Positions 8,017 to 16,424 are shown, counted from the stretch's first letter. The stretch: 41,273 nt of DNA from an uncultured Micrococcales bacterium (GCA_913062975.1 CAJXZO010000008.1:1-41273), one strand, 5' to 3'. Numbers and translations: made by a program. The notes: a model not told the origin generated them from the letters alone.

Positions 8017-8322
8017 ACCATCCTGCGGCGGATGTATTTCATCAACCGCTTTGGACCAAGTCCAAATGGCCAACCAAACAACAATTGCCACCAAAACCAG
8101 AAATATTGGTCCCATAACCGAGGCAAGCTCATCGGTGGGAGTTGCATCTGTGATCACCACATCCGATTTATCAATTGGTTCTGCCTCCATCGGGTCAATC
8201 ATTGACTCCGGAGTCACCTGAATCGAGGGAATCTCCCTGTGGTTGTCATCCTCATCAGCAAAAGCCAGGCTCGAGGAAAGTCCCCAAAGAATGGCAATCG
8301 GAACCGCAATAAGAAATTTCAT
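8014..8322 (-). CDS. Small exported or membrane protein of unknown function
   Basis: 102 residues. The N-terminus MKFLIAVPIAILWGLSSSLAFA looks like a cleavable signal peptide. An acidic, proline-containing middle (about 24-65) follows, then a strong transmembrane segment (about 69-90, PIFLVLVAIVVWLAIW) and a short polar tail. This predicts an extracytoplasmic acidic domain anchored by one C-terminal helix. I do not recognise the family. I start it at ATG 8322 rather than at upstream codons, because extension would run into menF and add a non-signal-like N-terminus. TATTCT lies 8 nt upstream of the ATG. Placement just before menG suggests, but does not prove, a link with the respiratory membrane. 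Confidence 0.7.
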   Translation of the reverse strand: MKFLIAVPIAILWGLSSSLAFADEDDNHREIPSIQVTPESMIDPMEAEPIDKSDVVITDATPTDELASVMGPIFLVLVAIVVWLAIWTWSKAVDEIHPPQDG

Positions 8323-8374
8323 AGAAAATAAGAATAAGTCACGAGGGCTGTTTGTTGAATAGCCTGTTACAGCT
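8323..8374. promoter_or_regulatory. Divergent promoter region between the 102-residue protein and menF
   Basis: 52 bp separate the two divergent starts. On the minus strand TATTCT stands 8 nt before ATG 8322. On the plus strand TAGCCT (8360-8365) stands 9 nt before menF ATG 8375. Both imply very short or absent leaders. Neither start has a Shine-Dalgarno sequence. Confidence 0.4.
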
Positions 8375-9586
8375 ATGCAGGAATTATCAGGAAGCGAAGA
8401 CTTGCAATATTTCATAACCGAGGTTGACCCAGAGGGGTTTGAAATACCCGAAAATGCCACAATCTTTGCCCGTGGCAACAACCTGATGGTTGGCATCGGG
8501 GAGCAGGCACGGTTTGAAGCAACTGGTGCCGAGCGCTTTCAGCAACTTGCCAAACAGTTTTCAGAATTTAGCAAAGAGATTCAAATCATCGGCTCGGTTG
8601 ACTCATCAGCAAGTTCAATCAATGCCATGGTAGCAATCAGCTTCAGCCCTCAAAGTGAATATAGCTCGGTTCTGATTGTCCCCAAAACACTTTTGGTAAA
8701 GCGCCAGGAAAAAGCCTGGGTTGCAAGCTTTGAAAAGGATTTCAGCTGGCCTGAAGTTGAACAACCAACTGACACCAAGTTGGAATTCAAACAGGCCTCA
8801 CAAACCCAGGCTGGGTTTATTGATTCAGTTGAAAAGGCATTAGAGCAGATCGATGATGGTGAGATTTCGAAGGTTGTCCTAGCAAGAGACCTAGTGGCTG
8901 AGATTCCAGCAGATTTTGACATCCGTCCAGCCATTGAAAAACTCAGGGAGAGATTCCCCTCCTGTTGGGTATATTCGATCAATGGGAACTTCGGGGCTTC
9001 TCCTGAGCTACTAATCCGTTCATCAAATGGTGAGGCCTCTGCGAGAGTGCTCGCCGGCACTGCTGGACGAGGAACAGACCCTGATGTTGACAGGGCAATT
9101 GCTGAGGGTTTGAGTCACTCCGCCAAAAACCTGCATGAGCACAATTTTGCTGTTGATTCAATCACCCGAGCCATGGAGCCATTCACCGACTCAGTTGAAG
9201 CAGACAACACTCCATTCAGTTTGCAGCTTCCCGATGTTTGGCACCTCGCCACAGACATTCACGCCAAGCTAAGCTCCGATGCATCAATTCTGGAGGTTGC
9301 CTCTGCGCTTCACCCGACAGCTGCAGTTGCCGGAACCCCGCGGCTTTCAGCTCAAAAGCTGATTGAGAAGCTAGAGCCATTTGACCGAGGTGTTTATGCA
9401 GGCCCAGTTGGCTGGATTGGATCAAATGGCAGTGGTGAACTTGCCATAGCACTCAGGGGTGGACGGATTGAAAATGATCAAGTCAGAGCATTTGCTGGCT
9501 GTGGGATTGTCAGTGGCAGTGAGCCAGAGGCAGAACTCAGTGAGACAAAGCTGAAATTCAAAGCTGTCAAAAACGCCTTTGACTAA
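8375..9586 (+). CDS. menF: Isochorismate synthase
   Basis: 403 residues, chorismate-binding enzyme converting chorismate to isochorismate, the entry step of menaquinone synthesis. The C-terminal two-thirds carries the family motifs: SKVVLARDL (K166 matches the general-base Lys), FGASPELLI near 209, LAGTAGRG (226-232), HPTAAVAGTP (near 308) and the GCGIVSGSEPEAELSET tail. MenF rather than salicylate or siderophore synthase is inferred from the men genes around it. It ends in a 4-bp stop overlap (CTAA) with convergent menD. Confidence 0.93.
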   Translation: MQELSGSEDLQYFITEVDPEGFEIPENATIFARGNNLMVGIGEQARFEATGAERFQQLAKQFSEFSKEIQIIGSVDSSASSINAMVAISFSPQSEYSSVLIVPKTLLVKRQEKAWVASFEKDFSWPEVEQPTDTKLEFKQASQTQAGFIDSVEKALEQIDDGEISKVVLARDLVAEIPADFDIRPAIEKLRERFPSCWVYSINGNFGASPELLIRSSNGEASARVLAGTAGRGTDPDVDRAIAEGLSHSAKNLHEHNFAVDSITRAMEPFTDSVEADNTPFSLQLPDVWHLATDIHAKLSSDASILEVASALHPTAAVAGTPRLSAQKLIEKLEPFDRGVYAGPVGWIGSNGSGELAIALRGGRIENDQVRAFAGCGIVSGSEPEAELSETKLKFKAVKNAFD

Positions 9587-11049
9587 AGCCTGATCTCGAA
9601 AATCACTGGACCATTGGCGGCAATCGCCGAGTCCAACTGATTGCTGTTTTCAATGAGTTGATAGCCCCAGCCAAAAGCGTTGGCAACTAGAGCAAGGTCA
9701 AACTGTTGTGGAGTTTGAAAATACTTTTTGTAAACACCGTCATCGATTTGTTGTTTGATTTCCAGTTGTTCAAAAATCTTTCCGCCCGAATCATTCACAA
9801 CCCATAACTGCAGGTTGGGCTTCGGTATCGAACTTAGATTCAATCCACCCACATCATGAAGTACCGTCAGATCCCCAATTATTGCTCTGGTGATGCCAGG
9901 TGTGTTTAGCGAAATGCCAATGGCTGTTGAGTTGGAACCATCAATCCCAGCCAAGCCTCGATTGCTATAAACAGAAACCTCCCTGGCGGGGGCGACGTTG
10001 TTGGCAACCCTAATCATTTTTGAGGCGCCCAAAAAGACGCTGTCACTTGCCTCGGTTGCTTCCCAGATTTTCTGAACTAGCTGCTCTCTGCCAAATTCAT
10101 AATCCTGAGGCTCAGATTTCCATTTTTCGAGCCATCTGGAGATTGGGTTTTTAGCTTCTAATCTCTCTGCCTGAATGGCATTTTCTGCAATGTCAAACAC
10201 CCCATAAGCCGAGCTGACTGATGTTATCTGATGCTGATTGCTAATCAGTTGGTTCACCACTCGGGTCAAAGTCGGCTTTCCAAAAACCACCACAGCCTCA
10301 ATTTCTGCTGCGAGGTCTGTTTTCAGAAGGCTTTCATAATTCAAAATGGCACTGTTGCCAGCTCTGGAACCCGAAGATGGTTCTGCTAATAAAGGCCAGT
10401 TCGCACTCTCCGCAAACTCTCTAGCTTGTTCTCCACCGGCCCCTGCAATCACCACCCCACGAACACTGCAGTCAATTTCAGTTGGTGTTTTTACTGGCTT
10501 TTGCAACTCAATTTTCTTTAGAAAATCCGTAACCGAGCTGTCACCACTGAGTGGTTCATCAAAACAAACATTTAGCTGGATTGGTTGAGATGATGCCAAG
10601 GAAGCCATTAGCTTTTCTTGGGCTGGGGTCAGGTCTTGCTCCGATTCGATGTCAACATACTCAATCAGCTCACCAAATATCCCTGGCTGCAGGGTGGTTT
10701 GATTTGCCCCTTTTCCCCTGAGTCTCTTGGGTCTGTCTGCTGTAATGGCAATCAGCGGGATGCCTGCGTGATGAGCCTCCAGCATTGCTGGGTACAAATT
10801 GGCAACCGCAGTTCCGCTTGTAACAATCATGGCCGATGGTTTATCGCTTGCAACACTATTCCCCAGCGCCATGAAAGACATTGAGCGTTCATCGATGCGA
10901 ACATAGCTCTCGGCAAATTTTTTCTGGGTAAGTTTTTCGACTGCAACAACTAGTGCTTGGCTTCTAGAGCCAGGGGATAGAAAAAATCTCTCAACACCAA
11001 CTGAGCTTGCTAAACCAATGACCCGATCAGCCAATGATTGGCTGATCAT
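9583..11049 (-). CDS. menD: SEPHCHC synthase (ThDP-dependent)
   Basis: 488 residues. Combines isochorismate with 2-oxoglutarate to give 2-succinyl-5-enolpyruvyl-6-hydroxy-3-cyclohexene-1-carboxylate. The N-terminal pyrimidine-binding domain shows SPGSRSQALV, DERSMSFMALG and TSGTAVANLYPA followed by TADRPKRLRGKGANQT. The C-terminal pyrophosphate domain shows SNRGLAGIDGS and GDLTVLHDVGGLNL with the Mg-binding Asp. It is shorter than many MenD proteins (about 550) but retains both ends. Its ATG overlaps the stop of the upstream small membrane gene (ATGA). Confidence 0.94.
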   Translation of the reverse strand: MISQSLADRVIGLASSVGVERFFLSPGSRSQALVVAVEKLTQKKFAESYVRIDERSMSFMALGNSVASDKPSAMIVTSGTAVANLYPAMLEAHHAGIPLIAITADRPKRLRGKGANQTTLQPGIFGELIEYVDIESEQDLTPAQEKLMASLASSQPIQLNVCFDEPLSGDSSVTDFLKKIELQKPVKTPTEIDCSVRGVVIAGAGGEQAREFAESANWPLLAEPSSGSRAGNSAILNYESLLKTDLAAEIEAVVVFGKPTLTRVVNQLISNQHQITSVSSAYGVFDIAENAIQAERLEAKNPISRWLEKWKSEPQDYEFGREQLVQKIWEATEASDSVFLGASKMIRVANNVAPAREVSVYSNRGLAGIDGSNSTAIGISLNTPGITRAIIGDLTVLHDVGGLNLSSIPKPNLQLWVVNDSGGKIFEQLEIKQQIDDGVYKKYFQTPQQFDLALVANAFGWGYQLIENSNQLDSAIAANGPVIFEIRL

Positions 11050-11372
11050 TTTTTGTCGTCTTCGTCGTTTTTCTTACGACGCTTTTTGTTTTGATCACGC
11101 ATGCGCTTTTGCATGTCCCTTAGAAACCTCGGGTCGTCATCGGGAGCGGTTGGCTTTTTCCGAGGTGTGCTTCCCCCGCCACCTTCACGTAGAGGTCTTC
11201 CCAGCCATAGATAAAGGGCCCCACCAACTATTGGCACCAATAAACAAAGGGCAACCCATGCCCACTTGGGCAGTGTTCGCACCTTGGTTTTTTCGGCGGT
11301 TGCGGAATAGACGGTTGTGAAAACAGTGAACGCAACCACACCTACCGCAAGAACAATTAGCAATCGAGCCAT
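11046..11372 (-). CDS. PLDc_N-type two-helix membrane protein
   Basis: 108 residues. A first transmembrane segment (about 3-23) is followed by a short loop with KVRTLPKWAWVALCLLVPIVGGALYLWLG, the two-helix hairpin of the phospholipase D N-terminal (PLDc_N) family, then a glycine/basic cytosolic tail rich in K and R. Function is unknown; many actinobacteria carry it beside men genes. TAGAGT lies exactly 6 nt before ATG 11372, and no Shine-Dalgarno sequence is present. It is coupled to menD by a 4-bp ATGA overlap. Confidence 0.8.
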   Translation of the reverse strand: MARLLIVLAVGVVAFTVFTTVYSATAEKTKVRTLPKWAWVALCLLVPIVGGALYLWLGRPLREGGGGSTPRKKPTAPDDDPRFLRDMQKRMRDQNKKRRKKNDEDDKK

Positions 11373-11378
11373 GTCTTA

Positions 11379-11403
11379 ACTCTAGCCTCCTCCGAATTAG
11401 ACT
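11379..11403. promoter_or_regulatory. Divergent -10 elements of PLDc_N gene and DUF4229 gene
   Basis: Minus strand: TAGAGT (11384-11379), 6 nt, ATG 11372. Plus strand: TAGACT (11398-11403), 8 nt, ATG 11412. Both promoters fit in a 39-bp gap. Confidence 0.5.
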
Positions 11404-11411
11404 TAGAGCAA

Positions 11412-11708
11412 ATGAGAAATCCTTGGATTATTTACACAGTAAGCCGATTCGCTTTGTTCTTCGGCGTATTCATTGCTCTAGACCTTATTGGCTTCAACCC
11501 GTTTTTCGCCGCATTTATTGCAGCCGTCAGCTCATTTGCGATATCGCTGGTATTTCTTGATGGCCAAAGAAGAGCAATGAGTGAAAAAATGCACAACACC
11601 TTTTCTTCAAAAAAAGATGATGACAGCGATTATGAAAACCAATTACTGGACGAATCAGAAACTGATGAAGCTGATTCCGATGGACATGGAGACAGCCCAC
11701 GCAACTGA
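11412..11708 (+). CDS. DUF4229 family small membrane protein
   Basis: 98 residues. Two transmembrane segments (about 6-28 and 30-50) carry the DUF4229 pattern YTVSRFALFFG and ends with LDGQRRAMSEKM, followed by a strongly acidic tail of about 40 residues. Function is unknown; the family is typical of actinobacteria and often sits near menaquinone genes. The last 54 bp overlap the 3' end of convergent menA, so its acidic tail is encoded antisense to the last MenA helix. Confidence 0.82.
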   Translation: MRNPWIIYTVSRFALFFGVFIALDLIGFNPFFAAFIAAVSSFAISLVFLDGQRRAMSEKMHNTFSSKKDDDSDYENQLLDESETDEADSDGHGDSPRN

Positions 11709-12533
11709 TGCATAACTTGTTAGTTTCAAACCAGTTATCAACTCTTTGGCGGTTTTTGCAGTAGGAACCAAAAGACTCAAAGGAATCACCAGCAACAAGA
11801 CCAACCAAGCCAAGATGGTTGCGGGGTATGCCAAAACATAGGGCAGAGTGATGATCATCGGAAGCCAGATTAAGAACAAATAAAGTGACTTGCTGGCCTT
11901 TGACCCCATCATCACCGCAAGCGTTCGCTTTTTGGCCTGCCTATCAGTTTCAATGTCTCTGATGTTGTTGGCAACCAAAACCGCAGCTGCAAAAGAGCCC
12001 AGTCCTATGCCGCCTATTAATGCATCATCTTGGAAACTGAGTGTCTGCACATAAGAGGTTCCCAAGGTCGCAACTGGTCCAAAAAAGATAAAAACACTTA
12101 GCTCACCCAGTCCCGCGTAACCATATGGGTTGCGGCCTCCCGTGTAATACCAGGCGGCCAGAATGGCCAGTAATCCAACAATCACCAACCACCACTGCTG
12201 GGTAACAACAATGATGGCTGCTCCAGATGCGGCTGCGAGTGCAAAAAACACAACTGCGACCCGCAAAACCTTCGGTGGCTCAACAGTTCCGGAACCAGTC
12301 AGTCGAGCAGGACCAACTCGGAATTCGTCTGTGCCACGAACACCATCGGAGTAATCATTTGAATAATTCACTCCCAACTGCAAAAACAAACTGACCATCA
12401 ACGCCAAAAAAGCAATTGCGAGGTTTAGTTGGTCAACATTGTTGGCAACCGCGGTTCCTAAAACAACTGGGGATACTGCTAGTGGGAGGGTGCGCACTCT
12501 GGCACCCGAGACCCACTGCGAGATTGAAGCCAT
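11655..12533 (-). CDS. menA: 1,4-dihydroxy-2-naphthoate polyprenyltransferase
   Basis: 292 residues, UbiA-superfamily integral membrane enzyme that attaches the polyprenyl chain to DHNA. The two metal-binding motifs are NDYSDGVRGTD (59-69) and NNIRDIETDRQAKKRTLAV (near 190). Eight or nine hydrophobic helices are visible. The gene starts 9 bp after menE: TAG of menE forms TAGCAT, 6 nt before ATG 12533. The 3' end overlaps the convergent DUF4229 gene by 54 bp. Confidence 0.95.
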   Translation of the reverse strand: MASISQWVSGARVRTLPLAVSPVVLGTAVANNVDQLNLAIAFLALMVSLFLQLGVNYSNDYSDGVRGTDEFRVGPARLTGSGTVEPPKVLRVAVVFFALAAASGAAIIVVTQQWWLVIVGLLAILAAWYYTGGRNPYGYAGLGELSVFIFFGPVATLGTSYVQTLSFQDDALIGGIGLGSFAAAVLVANNIRDIETDRQAKKRTLAVMMGSKASKSLYLFLIWLPMIITLPYVLAYPATILAWLVLLLVIPLSLLVPTAKTAKELITGLKLTSYASVAWAVSMSIGISFISF

Positions 12534-12539
12534 GGCCCA

Positions 12540-12545
12540 ATGCTA
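12540..12545 (-). promoter_or_regulatory. -10 element TAGCAT of menA, containing the menE stop codon
   Basis: Minus-strand TAGCAT (12545-12540), 6 nt (TGGGCC), ATG 12533. TAG is the stop codon of menE. GGG in the spacer is too close to the ATG for a normal ribosome-binding site. This could give menA a supply of transcript independent of menB-menE. Confidence 0.48.
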
Positions 12546-13634
12546 CTCAGACAAAATGCTTTGAATCTTTTGCAAGTCCAATTTTTGTGATGAAAGTCTT
12601 GGCAAATCTCTAAACTGCTGAATCTTTTTCGGCTTCGCCTCGCGTCCAATGATTTCAACCAGGTGTTCAGAAATCGCCTCACTGACCTCTGGCGTACCCT
12701 CGAAACCAACTGCCACCCTTTGGCCAAACTCAGCGTCATCAATTGCCACCGCGGCAATCTCCACCACACCCGCAATCTCCCGTGAAATCTCCTCAACCCG
12801 GTCCAATGAAACCTTTAGCCCACCAGAGTTGATGACTCGATCGGCTCTACCCATGATTTCCAATTTGCCGTCATCTGCAAATCGAGCCAAGTCGTTAGTC
12901 GGCAGCCACTCACTGTCGATGTTTGCCAAAACCGAGCCAGAAACCTCTAGCAGGCCATCATTGATTCTTAGCTTGGTATCCCCAATTGGTTCCCCGTCAT
13001 AAACACAACCCCCGCAGGTCTCGGTCATGCCGTAGGTGGAGATCAGATTGATGCCCATGGATTTCAATTTCTGCATCACTGCAAAATCACTGCGTTGGCC
13101 ACCAACCAAAATTGCCTCAAATTTCCGCAGAGAGGAAAACACCATTGGATCATCATCAACTGCTTCCGCTAGTCGGGACAGCTGGGTTGGAACCACTGAC
13201 AAAAACCTTTTCCCCTCAGCCATCAAACTTGCCCCTCTGACGAACGCCTCTGGGGTGAAAGGCAGTTGAGTGTTCATCAAAACCGGTTGTTGATCAGAAA
13301 CAATGGACCTTACCAAAACCATCAATCCAGCAACATAATTCACTGGCAGAGCCAAAAGCCATTGGCCTTGACCGATTTTGTCTTCTGTTGCCTTGGCTGA
13401 AGCCAAAATTGCCGTGTGTGAAAGCTCAATTAGTTTCGGTCTACCAGTTGAACCGCTTGATCTAACAACAACGGCGGTTTCGTCGCTAACCTCTCTGGGC
13501 AGATCCTCAACCTCGGCAATGCCATTCACCTCGGGCTTTCCAACAAAAACTGCATCCCCGCCCTCAAGAGCTTGATTTAGGGCAAGCAAAACCTCAAAGG
13601 TTTGATTTGCTGGAATCTGAATCAGTTTTTTCAT
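12543..13634 (-). CDS. menE: o-Succinylbenzoate-CoA ligase
   Basis: 363 residues, a short actinobacterial member of the acyl-CoA synthetase (ANL) family. Visible motifs are the P-loop VVRSSGSTGRPKLIELSH (near 58), STYGMTETCGG (near 199), the DLARFADDGKLEIMGRADRVINSGG region (near 247) and the C-terminal lysine in LSSQKLDLQ (near 352). The usual N-terminal part of ANL enzymes is reduced, as in other actinobacterial MenE. ATG 13634 shares a base with the menB stop (TGATG), so it is coupled to menB. Confidence 0.93.
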   Translation of the reverse strand: MKKLIQIPANQTFEVLLALNQALEGGDAVFVGKPEVNGIAEVEDLPREVSDETAVVVRSSGSTGRPKLIELSHTAILASAKATEDKIGQGQWLLALPVNYVAGLMVLVRSIVSDQQPVLMNTQLPFTPEAFVRGASLMAEGKRFLSVVPTQLSRLAEAVDDDPMVFSSLRKFEAILVGGQRSDFAVMQKLKSMGINLISTYGMTETCGGCVYDGEPIGDTKLRINDGLLEVSGSVLANIDSEWLPTNDLARFADDGKLEIMGRADRVINSGGLKVSLDRVEEISREIAGVVEIAAVAIDDAEFGQRVAVGFEGTPEVSEAISEHLVEIIGREAKPKKIQQFRDLPRLSSQKLDLQKIQSILSE

Positions 13635-14515
13635 CAGAAGTGCCAGGGAAAACCTGACCAGTCAGGCTTGCGTTTTTCCAAAAAGGCATCCTTGCCCTCT
13701 TTTGCCTCTTCCGATGCATATGCCAGCCTGGTCGCCTCACCTGCAAACAACTGCTGACCCACCATTCCGTCATCGGTCATGTTCATTGCATATTTCAACA
13801 TGCGAACAGCAGTTGGTGATTTAGCCAAAATCTGTTCGGCAAACTCAATACCTGTTTTTTCTAAGTCCTGATGGGCAACAACCCTGTTTACCAAACCAAT
13901 CTCATAGGCCCTCTGAGCTGAATACTCCTCGGCTAAAAAGAAAATCTCCCTGGCTGTTTTCTGGCCAACCTGCTTGGCAAGATAAGCACTCCCGTAACCT
14001 GCATCAAAAGATCCAACATCGGCATCGGTTTGTTTGAACCTGGCATGCTCAGCACTGGCAATTGATAAATCGCTAATCACGTTCAAGCTATGCCCACCAC
14101 CTGCAGCCCAACCACTAACCAAGCTGATAACCACCTTTGGCATAAACCTAATCAGTCTCTGAACTTCTAAGATGTGAAGTCTGCCTGCTCCATCTGGCTG
14201 GTATTGATAACCAGAATCACCTCTGACTCTTTGATCCCCGCCTGAGCAATAAGCCCAGCCACCGTCTTTCGGACTTGGTCCATTGCCGGTAAGCAGCACC
14301 ACTCCCACATCAGCACTAACCCTTGCGTGTTCCAAAACAGCATGCAGTTCATCCACCGTTTCAGGCCTAAAGGCGTTTCTGATCTCTGGTCTGTTGATTG
14401 CCACCCTGACAACACCAAGAGTCACATGGCGGTGATAAGTGACATCACTTAGCTCAAAACCCTCTACCTGTTTCCAGATAGTCTCATCAAAAATCTCTGA
14501 AACCTGATTCACCAT
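13634..14515 (-). CDS. menB: 1,4-dihydroxy-2-naphthoyl-CoA synthase
   Basis: 293 residues, crotonase family. The MenB-specific motifs are present: YCSGGDQRVRGDSGYQ near 88, SGWAAGGGHSLNVISDLSIAS near 140 and ADVGSFDAGYGSAYLA near 173, with the C-terminal KRKPDWSGFPWHF. It converts o-succinylbenzoyl-CoA to DHNA-CoA. It is the first gene of menB-menE-menA. Only 17 bp separate its ATG from the divergent menC start; TAGTCT lies 6 nt upstream, and there is no Shine-Dalgarno sequence. Confidence 0.96.
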   Translation of the reverse strand: MVNQVSEIFDETIWKQVEGFELSDVTYHRHVTLGVVRVAINRPEIRNAFRPETVDELHAVLEHARVSADVGVVLLTGNGPSPKDGGWAYCSGGDQRVRGDSGYQYQPDGAGRLHILEVQRLIRFMPKVVISLVSGWAAGGGHSLNVISDLSIASAEHARFKQTDADVGSFDAGYGSAYLAKQVGQKTAREIFFLAEEYSAQRAYEIGLVNRVVAHQDLEKTGIEFAEQILAKSPTAVRMLKYAMNMTDDGMVGQQLFAGEATRLAYASEEAKEGKDAFLEKRKPDWSGFPWHF

Positions 14516-14520
14516 TTCTC

Positions 14521-14527
14521 TAGACTA
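14521..14527. promoter_or_regulatory. Shared bidirectional -10 element TAGACTA between menB and menC
   Basis: On the plus strand TAGACT (14521-14526) is followed by 6 nt and GTG 14533 (menC). On the minus strand TAGTCT (14527-14522) is followed by 6 nt and ATG 14515 (menB). The two hexamers overlap by five bases and the spacing is identical on both sides. Each -35 would lie inside the opposite gene. Confidence 0.6.
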
Positions 14528-14532
14528 ATTCA

Positions 14533-15504
14533 GTGATCGAGCTAAAAGAACTTCTAGCCAACTCAACTGTGCTCTCAATGCCTTTGAAAACACCTTTTCG
14601 AGGCCTCAATCACAGAGAAGTAATGATCTTTGAATCAGAAAACGGATTTAGCGAATGGTCACCATTTTTGGAATACTCCACCATCGAATCAGCCAGGTGG
14701 CTGAAGGCAAGCCTCAATTGGTTAGAAAACACAAGGCCAAAGACAAAAACAGATTCAATAACCCCTAACGCAACCCTGCCTGCAATCGATGCCTCAGAGG
14801 TTGGAAGTGTTCTAAAAAAATATAAACACCTAAACACCGTCAAAATAAAAATCGCCGAACCGGGACAACCTCGTCAGGCTGATCTGCAAAGAATTCAAGC
14901 GGCAATCAATTTTGCCCCAGAGGCAAACATCAGATTGGATGCCAATGGCGGACTGGACATTGAGCAAAGCCTTGAGCTGATCTATTGGCTAAAACATGAG
15001 TCAGTAAATCTGCAATACCTAGAGCAGCCGGTGAAGACCATCGAAGAGATGTCAAAGCTCAAATCAGAGATTGAATCTCAGCAACTTGAGGTGCTGATTG
15101 CAGCCGATGAATCGATTAGGAAAAACACTGATCCCTTCGAAGTTGACAGCGAGCAAGCTGCAGATCTGATGGTTGTTAAGTGGCAACCCCTGGGTGGCAT
15201 TCAAGAAATTTTGGAAATCAATCACAAAGTCAACACCCCGCTGGTGGTTTCTTCTGCTTTGGAATCTGCCATTGGACTAAACGCTGGCATCTGGCTTGCC
15301 TGCAGCTTGGATTCAGGTTTTGACCCAGGCCTTGGAACATCTTCTCTGTTCGTTAGAGACATCGTCGATGAACTGCCCATGGAGGCCGTTGAGATAAGCC
15401 CCAACCGAGACACCATGAAATCTCTAGAGGCAGATGCTGAAACAACCTCTCGTTGGCAGCAAAGGCTCACAGATTGCTACAGACAGCTTTATAGCCCTGA
15501 GTAA
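14533..15504 (+). CDS. menC: o-Succinylbenzoate synthase
   Basis: 323 residues, enolase superfamily. Active-site residues can be placed: KIK (K104, K106), D136 in LDANGG, E164 in LEQPV, D192 in AADES and K216 in VVKWQPLGG, the full metal and base set. It dehydrates SHCHC to o-succinylbenzoate. The start is GTG 14533, with TAGACT 6 nt upstream, suggesting a leaderless transcript. The 3' end overlaps the convergent ccsA end by 16 bp. Confidence 0.94.
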   Translation: MIELKELLANSTVLSMPLKTPFRGLNHREVMIFESENGFSEWSPFLEYSTIESARWLKASLNWLENTRPKTKTDSITPNATLPAIDASEVGSVLKKYKHLNTVKIKIAEPGQPRQADLQRIQAAINFAPEANIRLDANGGLDIEQSLELIYWLKHESVNLQYLEQPVKTIEEMSKLKSEIESQQLEVLIAADESIRKNTDPFEVDSEQAADLMVVKWQPLGGIQEILEINHKVNTPLVVSSALESAIGLNAGIWLACSLDSGFDPGLGTSSLFVRDIVDELPMEAVEISPNRDTMKSLEADAETTSRWQQRLTDCYRQLYSPE

Positions 15505-16424
15505 ACGTGGAGACCTTCGAAAAATAAATTCACAATCGTGAAGTTAAACAAAACCGCAGCAAAGCCCACCAAACCGAGATAGGCGGCACGGGTCCCGGTC
15601 CAACCTCTGGTGGCCTTTGCGTGCAGGTAACCTGCATACAAAACCCAAATGATGAATGTCCAAACCTCTTTGGTGTCCCAACCCCAGTAACGGTTCCAGG
15701 CACGCTCTGCCCAGATGGCACCAGCAATCAAGGTGAATGACCACAGCACAAAGCCAACGATTATGAAGCGGTATGCAAAGCGGTCCAAGGTGTCAGCGGA
15801 GGGGAAGTGACTGAAGATTCTTTGAAAGGCGTTGCTGTCACCCTGTGACCAGCTGGCCTTGCGAACCAAGTAGGTGATGTGTAGTGCTGCTCCGATGTAG
15901 AAAAAGCTGGTTGCCAGCACCGCAACAATCACGTGAATCACCAACCAGTAGCTCTGCAACGCGGGCATTATGGTTGAGACCTCAACATAGAAAAGGCTGG
16001 TTGCAGCACCCAAAGAAATCAGTGAAAAACCACTCACCAGCGGTGCTATGAAGTGAACCTCTTTCAGATAGAGACTCATTAGATAAATCATCAGAATCAC
16101 CAGGGTTGAGCTGATGGCAAACTCATACATATTCGCCCATGGCACTCGCTGCGCCGCAATCCCTCGCATGGTCACGGCTATGCCCAACAAAACTGTGGCA
16201 ACACCCATCACCCACAAACTTGCCGTGGACATGAGCTTTGATTCGGTCTTGGTCCTCACCAAAACATCACCCTCGGCCTGTTCAGATTCCGATTCAGTTT
16301 TGGCTGAGGCGGTTTGCGCCATGTGCAGGGTGGAAAGCAGGAAGGAAACCGCCAACAGCGCCATTGATGCATAAACAATCAGAAGGGAATACTGACTGAG
16401 TTGCTCGTTTAGATTAATTTCCAA
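15489..16424 (-). CDS. ccsA: Cytochrome c synthase subunit CcsA/ResC
   Basis: 311 residues with about eight transmembrane helices. The tryptophan-rich haem-handling motif is WNRYWGWDTKEVWTFIIW near 240, and conserved His residues flank it. With ResB it forms the System II haem lyase that attaches haem to apocytochrome c outside the membrane. The start is TTG 16424, with GGGAGGA upstream, overlapping the resB 3' end by 11 bp. Confidence 0.95.
   Translation of the reverse strand: MEINLNEQLSQYSLLIVYASMALLAVSFLLSTLHMAQTASAKTESESEQAEGDVLVRTKTESKLMSTASLWVMGVATVLLGIAVTMRGIAAQRVPWANMYEFAISSTLVILMIYLMSLYLKEVHFIAPLVSGFSLISLGAATSLFYVEVSTIMPALQSYWLVIHVIVAVLATSFFYIGAALHITYLVRKASWSQGDSNAFQRIFSHFPSADTLDRFAYRFIIVGFVLWSFTLIAGAIWAERAWNRYWGWDTKEVWTFIIWVLYAGYLHAKATRGWTGTRAAYLGLVGFAAVLFNFTIVNLFFEGLHVYSGL

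Noticed and set aside
8323-8496. Upstream extension of the 102-residue membrane protein
   Set aside because: It would overlap the start of menF, and the added residues would place the signal peptide internally.
8650-9060. 136-codon open frame on the minus strand inside menF
   Set aside because: It lies wholly inside a gene with clear conserved motifs, and its translation shows low-complexity Ser/Thr with no family pattern.
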